Assembly: GCA_032027125.1 (NCBI GenBank)
Contig: JAVSMQ010000001.1
Span: 2,668,568 to 2,732,567, forward strand
Source of the DNA: JANJTB01 sp032027125
GTDB lineage: Bacteria > Bacteroidota > Ignavibacteria > Kapaibacteriales > UBA2268
Direction of reading: 5' to 3'
Length of the DNA stretch: 64,000 bases
Positions within the stretch are counted from its first letter, which is position 1; each line of letters opens with the position of its first letter. The notes below the pieces were generated by a model. It was not told the DNA's origin and ran no database searches. It worked only from the letters and a program-made list of their open reading frames with translations. Shown one piece after another: positions 10,262-17,968 of this stretch. The translations under genes and the position numbers were made by a program.

Positions 10262-10350
10262 TATAACCAATTATATTTTTTAAACACTCGGAGCAACATC
10301 CGAAAGATATCTCATACGAATGTAGAAGCTTGCTCATAAATGTGCGTAAT
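10262..10350 (-). promoter_or_regulatory. Possible ribosomal protein L10 leader
   Basis: The 98-base gap between rplA and rplJ can fold on the minus strand. GAGCAA (about 10333-10338) can pair with TTGCTC (10289-10294), and a competing small stem CGGA/TCCG overlaps the second arm. Many bacteria carry an L10-binding leader here that represses rplJL translation. Only the position and the possible stems are seen; no covariance model was run. Confidence 0.35.
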
Positions 10351-10358
10351 AGTCAATT

Positions 10359-11060
10359 TTATTTTTCGAGTTTAAAAGAGCCTTCTTTAACAATCACTGA
10401 AGGACTCATAGTTGAAGAAAATACAACATTTTTGATGTATTTTCCTTTTGCAGTCTGCGGTTTAGCTTTAACAATGCTGCTGAAAAATATATTTGCATTG
10501 TCTAACAATTTATCGGCTTCGAACGAGCACTTGCCTATAGCAGCATGAATGTTTCCGGTTTTGTCAACACGGTATTCAATTTTACCTGCTTTAAGTTCCT
10601 TAACGGTTTTAGCTATATCGAATGTAACAGTACCGATTTTAGGATTAGGCATGAGTCCACGTGGTCCGAGAATCCTTCCAAGCTTACCTACTTCACCCAT
10701 TACATCAGGAGTTGCGACAACAACATCAATCTCTGCCCATCCGGCTTTGATTTTTTCGATGTATTCGTCAAAACCGGCAAAGTCTGCACCGGCGTCAAGA
10801 GCTTCCTGGTCTTTTGGGGTTTTGGCAATAACAAGCACACGAACATCCTTACCGGTTCCGTGTGGAAGTGATACTGTACCACGTACCATCTGGTCAGCTT
10901 TTCTTGGGTCAACACCAAGATTTATAGCTATTTCAAATGATTCGTCAAATTTAGCATTAGCGTTCTTCCTGACGATATTTATTGCATCGGCAATATCAAA
11001 TAGCGATTCAAAATCATAAGTTTTCAATATCGCTGCGTATCTTTTTCCGGTTTTTCTCAT
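10359..11060 (-). CDS. rplA: 50S ribosomal protein L1
   Basis: A full-length L1 (233 residues) with the family motif GRILGPRGLMPNPKIGTV near residue 125 and the C-terminal KPQTAKGKYIK block. It forms the mobile L1 stalk beside the E site and in many bacteria represses its own operon. It is separated from rplK by 30 bases and co-oriented, so it is part of the same operon. Confidence 0.97.
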   Translation of the reverse strand: MRKTGKRYAAILKTYDFESLFDIADAINIVRKNANAKFDESFEIAINLGVDPRKADQMVRGTVSLPHGTGKDVRVLVIAKTPKDQEALDAGADFAGFDEYIEKIKAGWAEIDVVVATPDVMGEVGKLGRILGPRGLMPNPKIGTVTFDIAKTVKELKAGKIEYRVDKTGNIHAAIGKCSFEADKLLDNANIFFSSIVKAKPQTAKGKYIKNVVFSSTMSPSVIVKEGSFKLEK

Positions 11061-11090
11061 TGCTATTCAGATTTTTTATTATTAATTTTC

Positions 11091-11516
11091 TTAATTCTCG
11101 ACAACTATACCAATACTTCTGGCTGTTCCTGCAATCATACTGACAGCAGAAGAAAGCTCAAAAGCATTGAGGTCTTCTTTCTTAATTTCAACAATCTCTT
11201 CGAGTTGTTTGGTTGTAACCTTACCTACTTTAACTTTATTTGATTCCTTAGAACCGCTTTTGATTCCGGCGGCTTGTTTCAGAAGTACAGATGCAGGCGG
11301 TGATTTGATAATGAACGTAAAAGTCTTGTCACTAAAGAAAGTAACAAGAACAGGAAAAATTGTTCCCTGTTGTTTCGCAGTTTTTGCATTAAACTGTTTA
11401 ACAAACTCCATGCCGTTCAAGCCTCTCTGACCGAAAGCAGGACCCACAGGAGGAGCCATAGTTGCTTCTGCAGCTTTCAGTTGAAGTTTAAACGAACCTA
11501 ATACTTTTTTTGCCAT
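11091..11516 (-). CDS. rplK: 50S ribosomal protein L11
   Basis: A 141-residue L11 with the expected N-terminal motif (LQLKAAEATMAPPVGPAFGQ) and a C-terminal rRNA-binding domain ending in the conserved GTARSIGIVVEN. It binds the GTPase-associated centre of 23S rRNA. The length is normal. It follows nusG by 24 bases. Confidence 0.97.
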   Translation of the reverse strand: MAKKVLGSFKLQLKAAEATMAPPVGPAFGQRGLNGMEFVKQFNAKTAKQQGTIFPVLVTFFSDKTFTFIIKSPPASVLLKQAAGIKSGSKESNKVKVGKVTTKQLEEIVEIKKEDLNAFELSSAVSMIAGTARSIGIVVEN

Positions 11517-11540
11517 GATATTTCAACATTAAATTTATAA

Positions 11541-12110
11541 TTATATCTCAAGCTCTACTTGGTTGAAGTCTAATTCGACAGGTGTCTTTCTGCCGAGAAT
11601 ACCGACTTCTACTTTAAGTTTCTGTTTTTCTAAGTTAATTTCTTTCACAGTACCGTTGAAAGTATTGAAAGGACCTTCAATTACTCTTACAGGATCACCG
11701 ATTGAGAAACTTGTTTCAACGGTTGTGATGTCCTTACGTTCTTCTACTCTGCCGATAATACGGGCAATTTCACTGAGTTGCAGCGGAACAGGCTCATTAC
11801 GTCTGCCGACAAAACTCACGATAGAAGGAATCTGTGTAATTACATCTTTAGTTTTTCTATCCAGAATAGCATTTATAATGATATACCCGGGTAGAAAATT
11901 TTTAATCCTTGTTCTGCGTTTACCGTTGCGAACTTCAAAGACTGTTTCCTGTGGTATTATTACCTCAATGATTTTGTCTTCAAGATGCAGTCGTTTGGCT
12001 TCCGCTTCGATTGCAGTTTTTACCTTTGTTTCATGACTTGTAAAAGTCCTGATAGCGTACCATCGGGGCTCGTGACTTTCATATTGCGATATGTTTAGAT
12101 TTTCTGCCAT
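11541..12110 (-). CDS. nusG: Transcription termination/antitermination factor NusG
   Basis: A 189-residue NusG. The N-terminal NGN domain carries EPRWYAIRTFTSHETKVK and the loop FLPGYIIINAILD. The C-terminal KOW domain is recognisable by FSIGDPVRVIEGPFNTFNG. It binds RNA polymerase and couples transcription with translation or Rho. It sits between secE and rplK, the standard arrangement. Confidence 0.97.
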   Translation of the reverse strand: MAENLNISQYESHEPRWYAIRTFTSHETKVKTAIEAEAKRLHLEDKIIEVIIPQETVFEVRNGKRRTRIKNFLPGYIIINAILDRKTKDVITQIPSIVSFVGRRNEPVPLQLSEIARIIGRVEERKDITTVETSFSIGDPVRVIEGPFNTFNGTVKEINLEKQKLKVEVGILGRKTPVELDFNQVELEI

Positions 12111-12129
12111 GAAAAATGCTTTTTGTTTG

Positions 12130-12312
12130 TTAGAAAATTGATTTTACAATCAAAGTCATAATTTCATCAACTATAAAAGTAAATGCTGTAAGGAAACCGG
12201 TAACAACTATTACCACCACAGTTGATTCTCTCAATTGCTCTTTTGAAGGCCAGGATACTTTCTTCATCTCAGCCACTACTTCATTAGCGAACTTCTTTAT
12301 TTTTCCAACCAT
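12130..12312 (-). CDS. secE: Preprotein translocase subunit SecE
   Basis: A 60-residue single-span SecE. The amphipathic N-terminal helix contains the conserved EMKKVSWPSKEQLRESTVVV stretch and leads into one C-terminal membrane helix (about residues 32-55). It is the small essential partner of SecY in the inner-membrane export channel. It lies 19 bases before nusG, as in most bacteria. Confidence 0.96.
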   Translation of the reverse strand: MVGKIKKFANEVVAEMKKVSWPSKEQLRESTVVVIVVTGFLTAFTFIVDEIMTLIVKSIF

Positions 12313-12371
12313 GACTTGTCACTTTAATATCAAAAAAATCAGGTTTGCATAACTTGCAACACCTTGTCCAG

Positions 12372-12444
12372 CACGGGTGGCAGGACTTGAACCCGCAGCC
12401 AATGGTTTTGGAGACCACTACTCTACCAATTGAGCTACACCCGT
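12372..12444 (-). tRNA. tRNA-Trp (anticodon CCA)
   Basis: A 73-base cloverleaf with a 7-bp acceptor stem (12438-12444 with 12373-12379), GGTTCAAGTCC in the T arm and CCA in the anticodon loop. The 3' CCA end is not encoded. It is the tRNA nearest secE. Confidence 0.96.
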
Positions 12445-12455
12445 ATGCTCATTTG

Positions 12456-12528
12456 AGCTGATGACGGGACTCGAACCCGTGACCTCGTCCTTACCAAGGA
12501 CGTGCTCTACCAGCTGAGCTACATCAGC
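12456..12528 (-). tRNA. tRNA-Thr (anticodon GGT)
   Basis: The acceptor stem GCTGATG/CATCAGC, the anticodon stem-loop with TTGGTAA and a standard T arm (GGGTTCGAGTCCC) are all present. It is only 11 bases from tRNA-Trp, with no tuf gene between them. Confidence 0.96.
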
Positions 12529-12618
12529 AAACAAGACATTAAGTACTTCAAAAAACTATATGCACAACCAGTCTTTGCCTGATTATGCCTGATGCCTTCT
12601 TGCTGACTGACTCTTCAG

Positions 12619-12691
12619 AGCGGGAGACGAGACTCGAACTCGCGACCCTCAGCTTGGAAGGCTGATGCTCTACCAATTGAGCTACTCCCGC
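12619..12691 (-). tRNA. tRNA-Gly (anticodon TCC)
   Basis: The acceptor stem is GCGGGAG/CTCCCGC, the anticodon loop is CTTCCAA and the T arm is GAGTTCGAGTCTC. It is 90 bases from tRNA-Thr and part of the same leftward cluster. Confidence 0.96.
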
Positions 12692-12718
12692 ATAGAATGT
12701 CAAAGTCCATTTAAAAAG

Positions 12719-12802
12719 TGGGCAGAGAAGGATTCGAACCTCCGTAAGGATTACCCTAGCAGATTTACAGTCTGCCCCGTTTAACCGCTTCGGTATCTGC
12801 CC
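12719..12802 (-). tRNA. tRNA-Tyr (anticodon GTA)
   Basis: An 84-base class II tRNA with a long variable arm. The acceptor stem is GGGCAGA/TCTGCCC and the anticodon loop is CTGTAAA. It is the first tRNA of the leftward cluster; the operon promoter should lie to its right. Confidence 0.96.
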
Positions 12803-13331
12803 CTTAAACGAGCTTACAAAAATAATACTTTTTTATATTGTAACAAAATTATTTTTATGATTTCTCAAATATATTTTTTATTTTATTTTTATAACAGGCA
12901 AATTCTATCTGTAAAGTATGTAAAAATTACATAATCCTACAGTTGAAAAATTATTCAATAATTCTACAAATAATTAAATAATAAGGAGTTATAGAAATTG
13001 TCATCATTAAATTATATGCTTACTATAAATTAATTGAATATTTTCAAAAAAAATATGAATTTTGGCAAAATTCTTCATTTCAAATATAATCTAAAATACT
13101 TTAAAAAATATTTACCTGCTGATTTCATCAATATTTAATTGAATGTCAATATTTTACATCATATATTTTATATGAATTATTCGTTTGTGTATCATAAGCA
13201 CTATATATTTATGAAATTAGAACTTAGCTAATATGACCGGTATTAAATATTTAACATCAAATATCAGTTATTATTTAAATTGAAACGTTATATAGCTCAG
13301 TAAATTGTTATATTCGTAAAGAGAGTCTGTT
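12803..13331. other. AT-rich divergent intergenic region
   Basis: About 530 bases without a credible gene, lying between the leftward tRNA/ribosomal operon and the rightward cupin gene. It should hold promoters for both. A loose minus-strand candidate is TTGTTA near 12846 with TATTAT near 12827, but the 13-base spacing is poor, so no promoter is claimed. No repeat or stable hairpin is obvious. Confidence 0.5.
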
Positions 13332-13691
13332 ATGGATAAAGTCAATATTTTAGAGAAGTTATCACAATTTAATGATTACTGGAATCCGCGTATAGCAGGT
13401 GAACTTAACGGGCAGCATGTTAAGCTTGCAAAATTTCAGGGTGAATTTCCATGGCACAAACATGACAATGAGGATGAGATGTTCTTGGTTATTAAAGGAA
13501 CTTTCAGGCTTGAATTCAGAGACCATTATGAGCAGATTGCCGAGAACGAGTTCATTATCGTTCCAAAAGGTGTTGAGCATCGCCCTGTAGCAGAAAGCGA
13601 AGTTTCCGTCATGTTGTTCGAGCCGGCAACTACAGTCAATACAGGCAACCTCAAAAACAACCTGACAAGAGAAAAGTTAGAGAGAATTTGA
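13332..13691 (+). CDS. Cupin-domain protein (mannose-6-phosphate isomerase-like)
   Basis: A 119-residue single-domain cupin. The metal-binding first motif is visible as WHKHDNEDEMFLVIKG (His42, His44, an acidic residue at 47-49) and the second as VPKGVEHRP with His83. These small cytoplasmic proteins bind a divalent metal; their substrates are generally unknown. An AAAGAGAG sequence just upstream may serve as a weak ribosome-binding site. It stands alone between the tRNA cluster and a haem lipoprotein gene, so context does not reveal a substrate. Confidence 0.85.
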   Translation: MDKVNILEKLSQFNDYWNPRIAGELNGQHVKLAKFQGEFPWHKHDNEDEMFLVIKGTFRLEFRDHYEQIAENEFIIVPKGVEHRPVAESEVSVMLFEPATTVNTGNLKNNLTREKLERI

Positions 13692-13794
13692 AATACGTTA
13701 TTATCCAACTGCAATAACTATAAATTAACTGAAAATATTAAAACTTTAAAATTGTTCAAATTAAAATTATTTTGAAAAATATTCGAGAGAATTT

Positions 13795-14403
13795 ATGAGA
13801 AATATCAAATATCTATTGACGATTATTTTTGTAATCTGCGTATCTTGCGGTGTCAAAGATGGATCGGAAAAAATGAATTATTTCAATTCTGCTTCTTTTC
13901 AGAAAACTTATCTTGAAAAAGGTCGTAAAATATCGGAACAAAGTTTTACAGTTTTGAAAACCCAACTAATGAATTCTATTAGAATGGGTGGTATCGAAGG
14001 TGCTCTGAAATATTGCAGTTCTGAAGCCATCCCGCTGACTGATTCGTTATCTAAGGTTTTTGAATCATCAATCAAAAGAACTTCATTGAAATGGCGTAAT
14101 CCGAATAATCAGCCTACCGAAATGGAACGGGCTATTCTTGAGTATTTTGGGAGCCGGCATGCAAGAGGTGTTATGATAAATGATAGTCTGATTGGGTTGC
14201 AGGACGATATAGTTTTGTATGTCAAGCCTATTTTTGTTCAGGAGATGTGTCAAAATTGTCACGGCACGGTTGGAGGCAGCATTACCGAGAGCAATTATGA
14301 TATTATCAAAAAGTTGTATCCGGATGATAAAGCCGTAGATTATAAATCCGGTGATTTGAGAGGAATGTGGAGCATTAGACTTAATGTTAATAAATCTCAA
14401 TAA
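13795..14403 (+). CDS. DUF3365 (Tll0287-like) haem-binding lipoprotein
   Basis: A 202-residue exported lipoprotein. The N terminus is a signal peptide with a lipobox ending at Cys18 (VSCG). The body resembles the DUF3365/Tll0287-like domain, and a c-type haem motif CQNCH occurs at Cys152-His156, followed by the family's C-terminal DLRGMWSIRL. Such domains bind haem in periplasmic sensing or redox proteins. The gene is monocistronic by spacing. The nearby nrfHA genes also encode c-type cytochromes, but they run the other way, so a functional link is only suggestive. Confidence 0.75.
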   Translation: MRNIKYLLTIIFVICVSCGVKDGSEKMNYFNSASFQKTYLEKGRKISEQSFTVLKTQLMNSIRMGGIEGALKYCSSEAIPLTDSLSKVFESSIKRTSLKWRNPNNQPTEMERAILEYFGSRHARGVMINDSLIGLQDDIVLYVKPIFVQEMCQNCHGTVGGSITESNYDIIKKLYPDDKAVDYKSGDLRGMWSIRLNVNKSQ

Positions 14404-14488
14404 AAAATAAGATAAATACTGATATACAATTTTGATGTTTAATTCACGTGATAAATTGATATTTTGTTTAAATGTAGATTAGTTATTT

Positions 14489-15457
14489 ATGAGCAAAAAA
14501 CTTATCAGATTCGACTGGGCAATGAAAACAATTCTTCGGGATAAAGCAAATTTCGATGTATTGGAAGGTTTTTTATCTGCACTTCTGAATGATGACGAAA
14601 TCCGAATACTCAGTATATTGGAAAGTGAAACAAATCAGTTTACTGAAACAGATAAATTCAACCGGGTTGATTTATTGGTTGAAGATAAAGATAAACGAAA
14701 AATATTTATCGAAATTCAAAATACAAGAGAATCCGATTATCTTGAAAGACTGCTTTACAGTACATCAAAAATTATAGTTGAGAATCAGGAACTGGGGAAA
14801 GATTTTTCCGATATCAGCAAAGTTATATCAATAAGTATTTTATATTTCAATCTCGGTTCCGGTGATGATTACATATATTACGGTACAAATGAATTTTTCG
14901 GACTCAATACAAATACAAAATTGATACTCAAAAAGAAAGTAGATATTCAAAATGCTTTCGAGCCTAAATTCAGTTTTATCGAAAAGAATATTTTTCCTGA
15001 ATATTATTTGATAACTGTCGAAAGATACCAGAATATTATCAGAAAGAAAATAGATGAGTGGATTTATATCATCAAAAATAATGAAGTAGCTCAGGGTTCG
15101 ACATCCCGTAATATTGACAAAGCAGAAAAAAAACTTGCCTTATTGAATATGACAGAGTCAGAAAAGAAATCTTATGAAAAATATCTTATAAATGCTGTTG
15201 TAGAGCGGGATGTTATGAAAACTGCAAGTGATGAAGCATATATTAAAGGTGAACTTAAAGGTATTGAGAAAGGTATTGAAAAGGGTATTGAAAAGGGTAT
15301 TGAAAAGGGTATTGAAAAGGGTATTGAAAAAGGAAAGTCAGAGGCTTTATTACTCTTTGCAATTAATAGCATCAAAGCAGGATTGGATAATTTAACAATA
15401 TGTAATGTAACAGGTTTATCCGAAAAGGAAATTGAAGATTTGAGAATTCATAGTTGA
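14489..15457 (+). CDS. Rpn family PD-(D/E)XK nuclease / transposase-like protein
   Basis: A 322-residue protein of the Rpn/PDDEXK_2 family (recombination-promoting nuclease, often annotated as transposase). It opens with the family's RFDWAMKTILRDKANFDVLEGFLS. The catalytic core is visible as VDLLVED (Asp61) followed by IEIQ (Glu75, Gln77). The C-terminal region contains six perfect GIEK repeats encoded by a 12-bp tandem repeat, then a short helical tail. Rpn proteins cut DNA in a Mg-dependent manner and are linked to RecA-independent horizontal transfer and phage defence; that is family knowledge. The repeat number is likely variable. The gene ends in a bidirectional terminator shared with nrfA. 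Confidence 0.8.
   Translation: MSKKLIRFDWAMKTILRDKANFDVLEGFLSALLNDDEIRILSILESETNQFTETDKFNRVDLLVEDKDKRKIFIEIQNTRESDYLERLLYSTSKIIVENQELGKDFSDISKVISISILYFNLGSGDDYIYYGTNEFFGLNTNTKLILKKKVDIQNAFEPKFSFIEKNIFPEYYLITVERYQNIIRKKIDEWIYIIKNNEVAQGSTSRNIDKAEKKLALLNMTESEKKSYEKYLINAVVERDVMKTASDEAYIKGELKGIEKGIEKGIEKGIEKGIEKGIEKGKSEALLLFAINSIKAGLDNLTICNVTGLSEKEIEDLRIHS
15260..15331 (+). repeat. 12-bp in-frame tandem repeat (6 copies, GIEK)
   Basis: Six head-to-tail copies of a 12-base unit (GGTATTGAAAAG with three small substitutions) lie inside the Rpn-like gene. Each unit encodes Gly-Ile-Glu-Lys, so copy-number change keeps the reading frame and alters only the length of a charged linker. Confidence 0.95.
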
Positions 15458-15462
15458 AAAAT

Positions 15463-15495
15463 TTGGGCTTAACTTCATTTATTTGTTAAGCCCAA
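15463..15495. terminator. Bidirectional terminator between the Rpn-like gene and nrfA
   Basis: A perfect 11-bp inverted repeat (15463-15473 with 15485-15495, 11-base loop) lies between two convergent genes, with A/T-rich flanks on both sides. It can terminate transcription from either direction. Confidence 0.8.
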
Positions 15496-15506
15496 TTTAA
15501 ATAAAA

Positions 15507-16982
15507 TCAATATTTAATCAGCGAACCCTGACGTTTTTTTGCAGCTTCATCCCAACCTTTTACAACTGTTTCAAGAAGTTTCAATTTATCTGCTTTTTGC
15601 TTTGCCATATCAATTCCGATATAATTCTGAGCTTTTTCCTTAGTTGAAATATCCGGCAATTTCACAGGAATTTCTTTACCAAGTCTAACTAAAATAACAT
15701 TTATCATACCGCGTGCTTTTTCTGCTCTTTCAATTGAAGTTCCAAGTACCCTCAATGCTTCGACAGGTGAATGAAAGCCAAGCCCGTTGGCAGCAGCTAC
15801 CCAATCCCAACGCCATTGAGCGTGTCGTATTAACGTCAAAACAGGCTTCATAGATTCTTCGGTTGCTCCGGCATCCCATGCAGCTTTTGCTTCAATATGA
15901 GCCGCTGCAAGTGCTCTCTCTGCAATACGGCGAATTTCAAGAACTTTGTCCTGACGTGAATTGACATCATTTCTAAGCTGTTCTTCACTTTCGCGATGGC
16001 AGGTCTGACAGGCATTCGCAATATTTTGCAAAGGACTTGCAATATGATGGTCTGTAAACTTAACTCCGCCCTCAATTTTATATGGCATATGGCAATCGGA
16101 GCAGGAAACATTTCTCGCAGCATGAACACCGGTTTTGTAAAGTTCATAATCAGGATGCTGCGCCTTTAGCATCGGTGTACGACTAAGTTTATGTGTCCAG
16201 TCCGAGAATTGAATACTATCATAGTACTCTTCCATATTATCGGCTGAATAACCTTTATCCCATGGAAAAACGAGATATTTGTTCTCATTTTTGAAATAAT
16301 ACTCGACGTGGCATTGGGCACAGACAAGCGAACGCATTTCCTGACGTGAAAATTCATTCATCTTTTTGCCTTGACGTTCAAGTGCTTCAACTAAAGCCGG
16401 ACGGGTAATACGCAGATTCATCGTTTTAGGGTCGTGGCAATCCTGACAACCTATTGGATTGATGATTTCTTCGCCGAGCTTAATCCATTTATTATTATAG
16501 AAGTTCTCAATACCTTCCTTATCCATAACTCTCGGAACATCTGTACTTTTGCATGACCAGCAGGTTGATGGCATAGGACTGTTCTCAACTCCGCCTGTAC
16601 GTAAAATATTTCTTATGTCTTTAACAGCATAAGCATGACCGCGTCCCTGATTATATTCAATCGAAAAGGGATAACCAGCCCATAAAATTACAAGCTCGGG
16701 ATATTCTTCAAGATAATCAGTCTTGGCACTGCCTCCATGCAAACTTGCAAAACTCGTATCCAAAGTTTTGCGGTAAGATTCCCATTCTTTCGGGAAATTT
16801 TCGCCCCACACTTCATTTCTTGGCTCCCACTCGGGAATTTCACGAACAATCTGCATTCTTGCAGCTTTTTCGGCACGGCGTTCCATAATTGATGCTGTAA
16901 AAATACCTGCAGTAAAAACGATTGCAATGGTAATAAAAAAAAGTATCCAGTTTACATAAGGTTTGCGTTTATTATTTTCCAT
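15507..16982 (-). CDS. nrfA: Ammonia-forming cytochrome c nitrite reductase, catalytic subunit
   Basis: A 491-residue pentahaem cytochrome that reduces nitrite to ammonium with six electrons. The diagnostic active-site haem motif CWSCK is at 141-145, and the four ordinary motifs are CQDCH (179), CAQCH (221), CSDCH (294) and CQTCH (325). An N-terminal membrane anchor/signal helix spans residues 11-33. The region between haems 3 and 4 with HKLSRTPMLKAQHPDYE is typical of NrfA. It sits 9 bases downstream of nrfH, so the two form an NrfHA complex on the periplasmic face, fed by menaquinol. No nrfI or assembly genes are nearby. Confidence 0.96.
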   Translation of the reverse strand: MENNKRKPYVNWILFFITIAIVFTAGIFTASIMERRAEKAARMQIVREIPEWEPRNEVWGENFPKEWESYRKTLDTSFASLHGGSAKTDYLEEYPELVILWAGYPFSIEYNQGRGHAYAVKDIRNILRTGGVENSPMPSTCWSCKSTDVPRVMDKEGIENFYNNKWIKLGEEIINPIGCQDCHDPKTMNLRITRPALVEALERQGKKMNEFSRQEMRSLVCAQCHVEYYFKNENKYLVFPWDKGYSADNMEEYYDSIQFSDWTHKLSRTPMLKAQHPDYELYKTGVHAARNVSCSDCHMPYKIEGGVKFTDHHIASPLQNIANACQTCHRESEEQLRNDVNSRQDKVLEIRRIAERALAAAHIEAKAAWDAGATEESMKPVLTLIRHAQWRWDWVAAANGLGFHSPVEALRVLGTSIERAEKARGMINVILVRLGKEIPVKLPDISTKEKAQNYIGIDMAKQKADKLKLLETVVKGWDEAAKKRQGSLIKY

Positions 16983-16991
16983 AATTGACCT

Positions 16992-17588
16992 CTATTTATT
17001 TAAATTTTTAATTTTATCAATCCATTCCGGAACAACCGGTGTCTGGTTCGGTACCAATGCGTGAGGTGTAGTAGTCTGACTGTTTCCTATACCATGAGGT
17101 ACGTGGCGGTGACAATCCCAGCAAAGACGCCCTTCACCGTGGGCAAATGCTCTGCCGGTATTTTCAGATAAGGTTGTTTCGCCAAGCTGTTTTTCGTGAC
17201 ATCGAATGCAGTTATCCTGAACAGCCTGAATACCGGCATCCTTTATTTGGATAATATCAGGTTCGAGATGAAAAGTAAATACATAAGCATGTCTCATACC
17301 GTCAGATGCTTTGAACATATACTTCCGAAAAATATTATCCTGCGGTACGTGACAGTCGCCGCATGTAACTGAGCGTCCGTGGCTGCTGTTCATCCATGTT
17401 GCGAAGTGCGGTGTCATCAGGTGGCAGTTGATGCAGGTTCTTGGTTCGTCGGATAAATATGAAGAAGCATTGGATAAATGAAAGGCAGTAATACCTACAC
17501 CAACAAGTACACCAAGTATCACAACAACTGTCGTATGCCAGTTTTCAGGCGGTTTTAACCATCTTAAATAATTCTTTACTTTATCCAT
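16992..17588 (-). CDS. nrfH: NrfH, NapC/NirT-type tetrahaem quinol dehydrogenase
   Basis: A 198-residue membrane-anchored tetrahaem cytochrome. One N-terminal helix (about 19-37) is followed by haem motifs CINCH (52), CGDCH (76), CIRCH (127) and CWDCH (156). It oxidises menaquinol and passes electrons to NrfA, the next gene. The length and motif order match NrfH rather than the longer NapC. The upstream region was checked for an FNR-like palindrome and none was convincing. Confidence 0.93.
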   Translation of the reverse strand: MDKVKNYLRWLKPPENWHTTVVVILGVLVGVGITAFHLSNASSYLSDEPRTCINCHLMTPHFATWMNSSHGRSVTCGDCHVPQDNIFRKYMFKASDGMRHAYVFTFHLEPDIIQIKDAGIQAVQDNCIRCHEKQLGETTLSENTGRAFAHGEGRLCWDCHRHVPHGIGNSQTTTPHALVPNQTPVVPEWIDKIKNLNK

Positions 17589-17968
17589 AAAATACTTTTT
17601 GCATTCAGTAAAATATTCAAATTTAAAATTAGGTCTTATTTTTCATATAAGCAAAAAATAATTAGTTTTTCTCAATCCAAAGTTGATTATTTAAGCTTTT
17701 TTTATATGATTTCCTATATTATCACCAAATTTGATTAATACGGCTCTATCACATTTAGCCCCTCGACAAGCTCAGGGTAAACTTAGTCGAAATGTGTTTA
17801 TGTTGTCTCGGGTTTCGTTCAGACGGATAATAATTCCAACACCTTTACAAATTTATCTCATATTTTGTCTGAACCATGATTTATGTGATTAACAGGATTT
17901 TTGGGATTTTAAAATCATTTTTATCTCAAAAATCCCATTTATCTCACAAATCCAGGTTCGGACAATTC
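17589..17968. other. Intergenic region with repeat fragments
   Basis: A 380-base region upstream of nrfH and downstream of the T9SS propeller gene. It contains an AT-rich stretch likely to hold the nrfHA promoter (17589-17740). Next is a short REP-like sequence (17758-17796, CTCGACAAGCTCAGGG followed by TAGTCGAA). After that comes a partial copy of the neighbouring gene's 3' end (17817-17859) and then the palindromic element at 17866-17965. Confidence 0.6.
17866..17965. repeat. Dispersed imperfect palindrome, TGTCTGAACC family, copy 1
   Basis: A roughly 100-bp imperfect inverted repeat that begins TGTCTGAACC and ends GGTTCGGACA. The interior consists of diverged GATT/AATC-rich arms. It belongs to the same family as the copies around 23.2-24.2 kb and abuts the stop codon of the T9SS propeller gene. 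Confidence 0.8.

Noticed and set aside
10330..11019. Several plus-strand frames over rplA
   Set aside because: They are antisense shadows of a highly conserved ribosomal protein gene with no start signals.
12803..12860. Sigma-70-like promoter before the tRNA cluster
   Set aside because: TTGTTA and TATTAT boxes exist but are only 13 bases apart, and this phylum often uses different promoter sequences.
15172..15375. 67-codon minus-strand frame with FSIP repeats
   Set aside because: It is the reverse translation of the GIEK tandem repeat in the Rpn-like gene.
17589..17740. FNR box upstream of nrfH
   Set aside because: Single TTGAT half-sites occur but no properly spaced TTGAT-N4-ATCAA pair.
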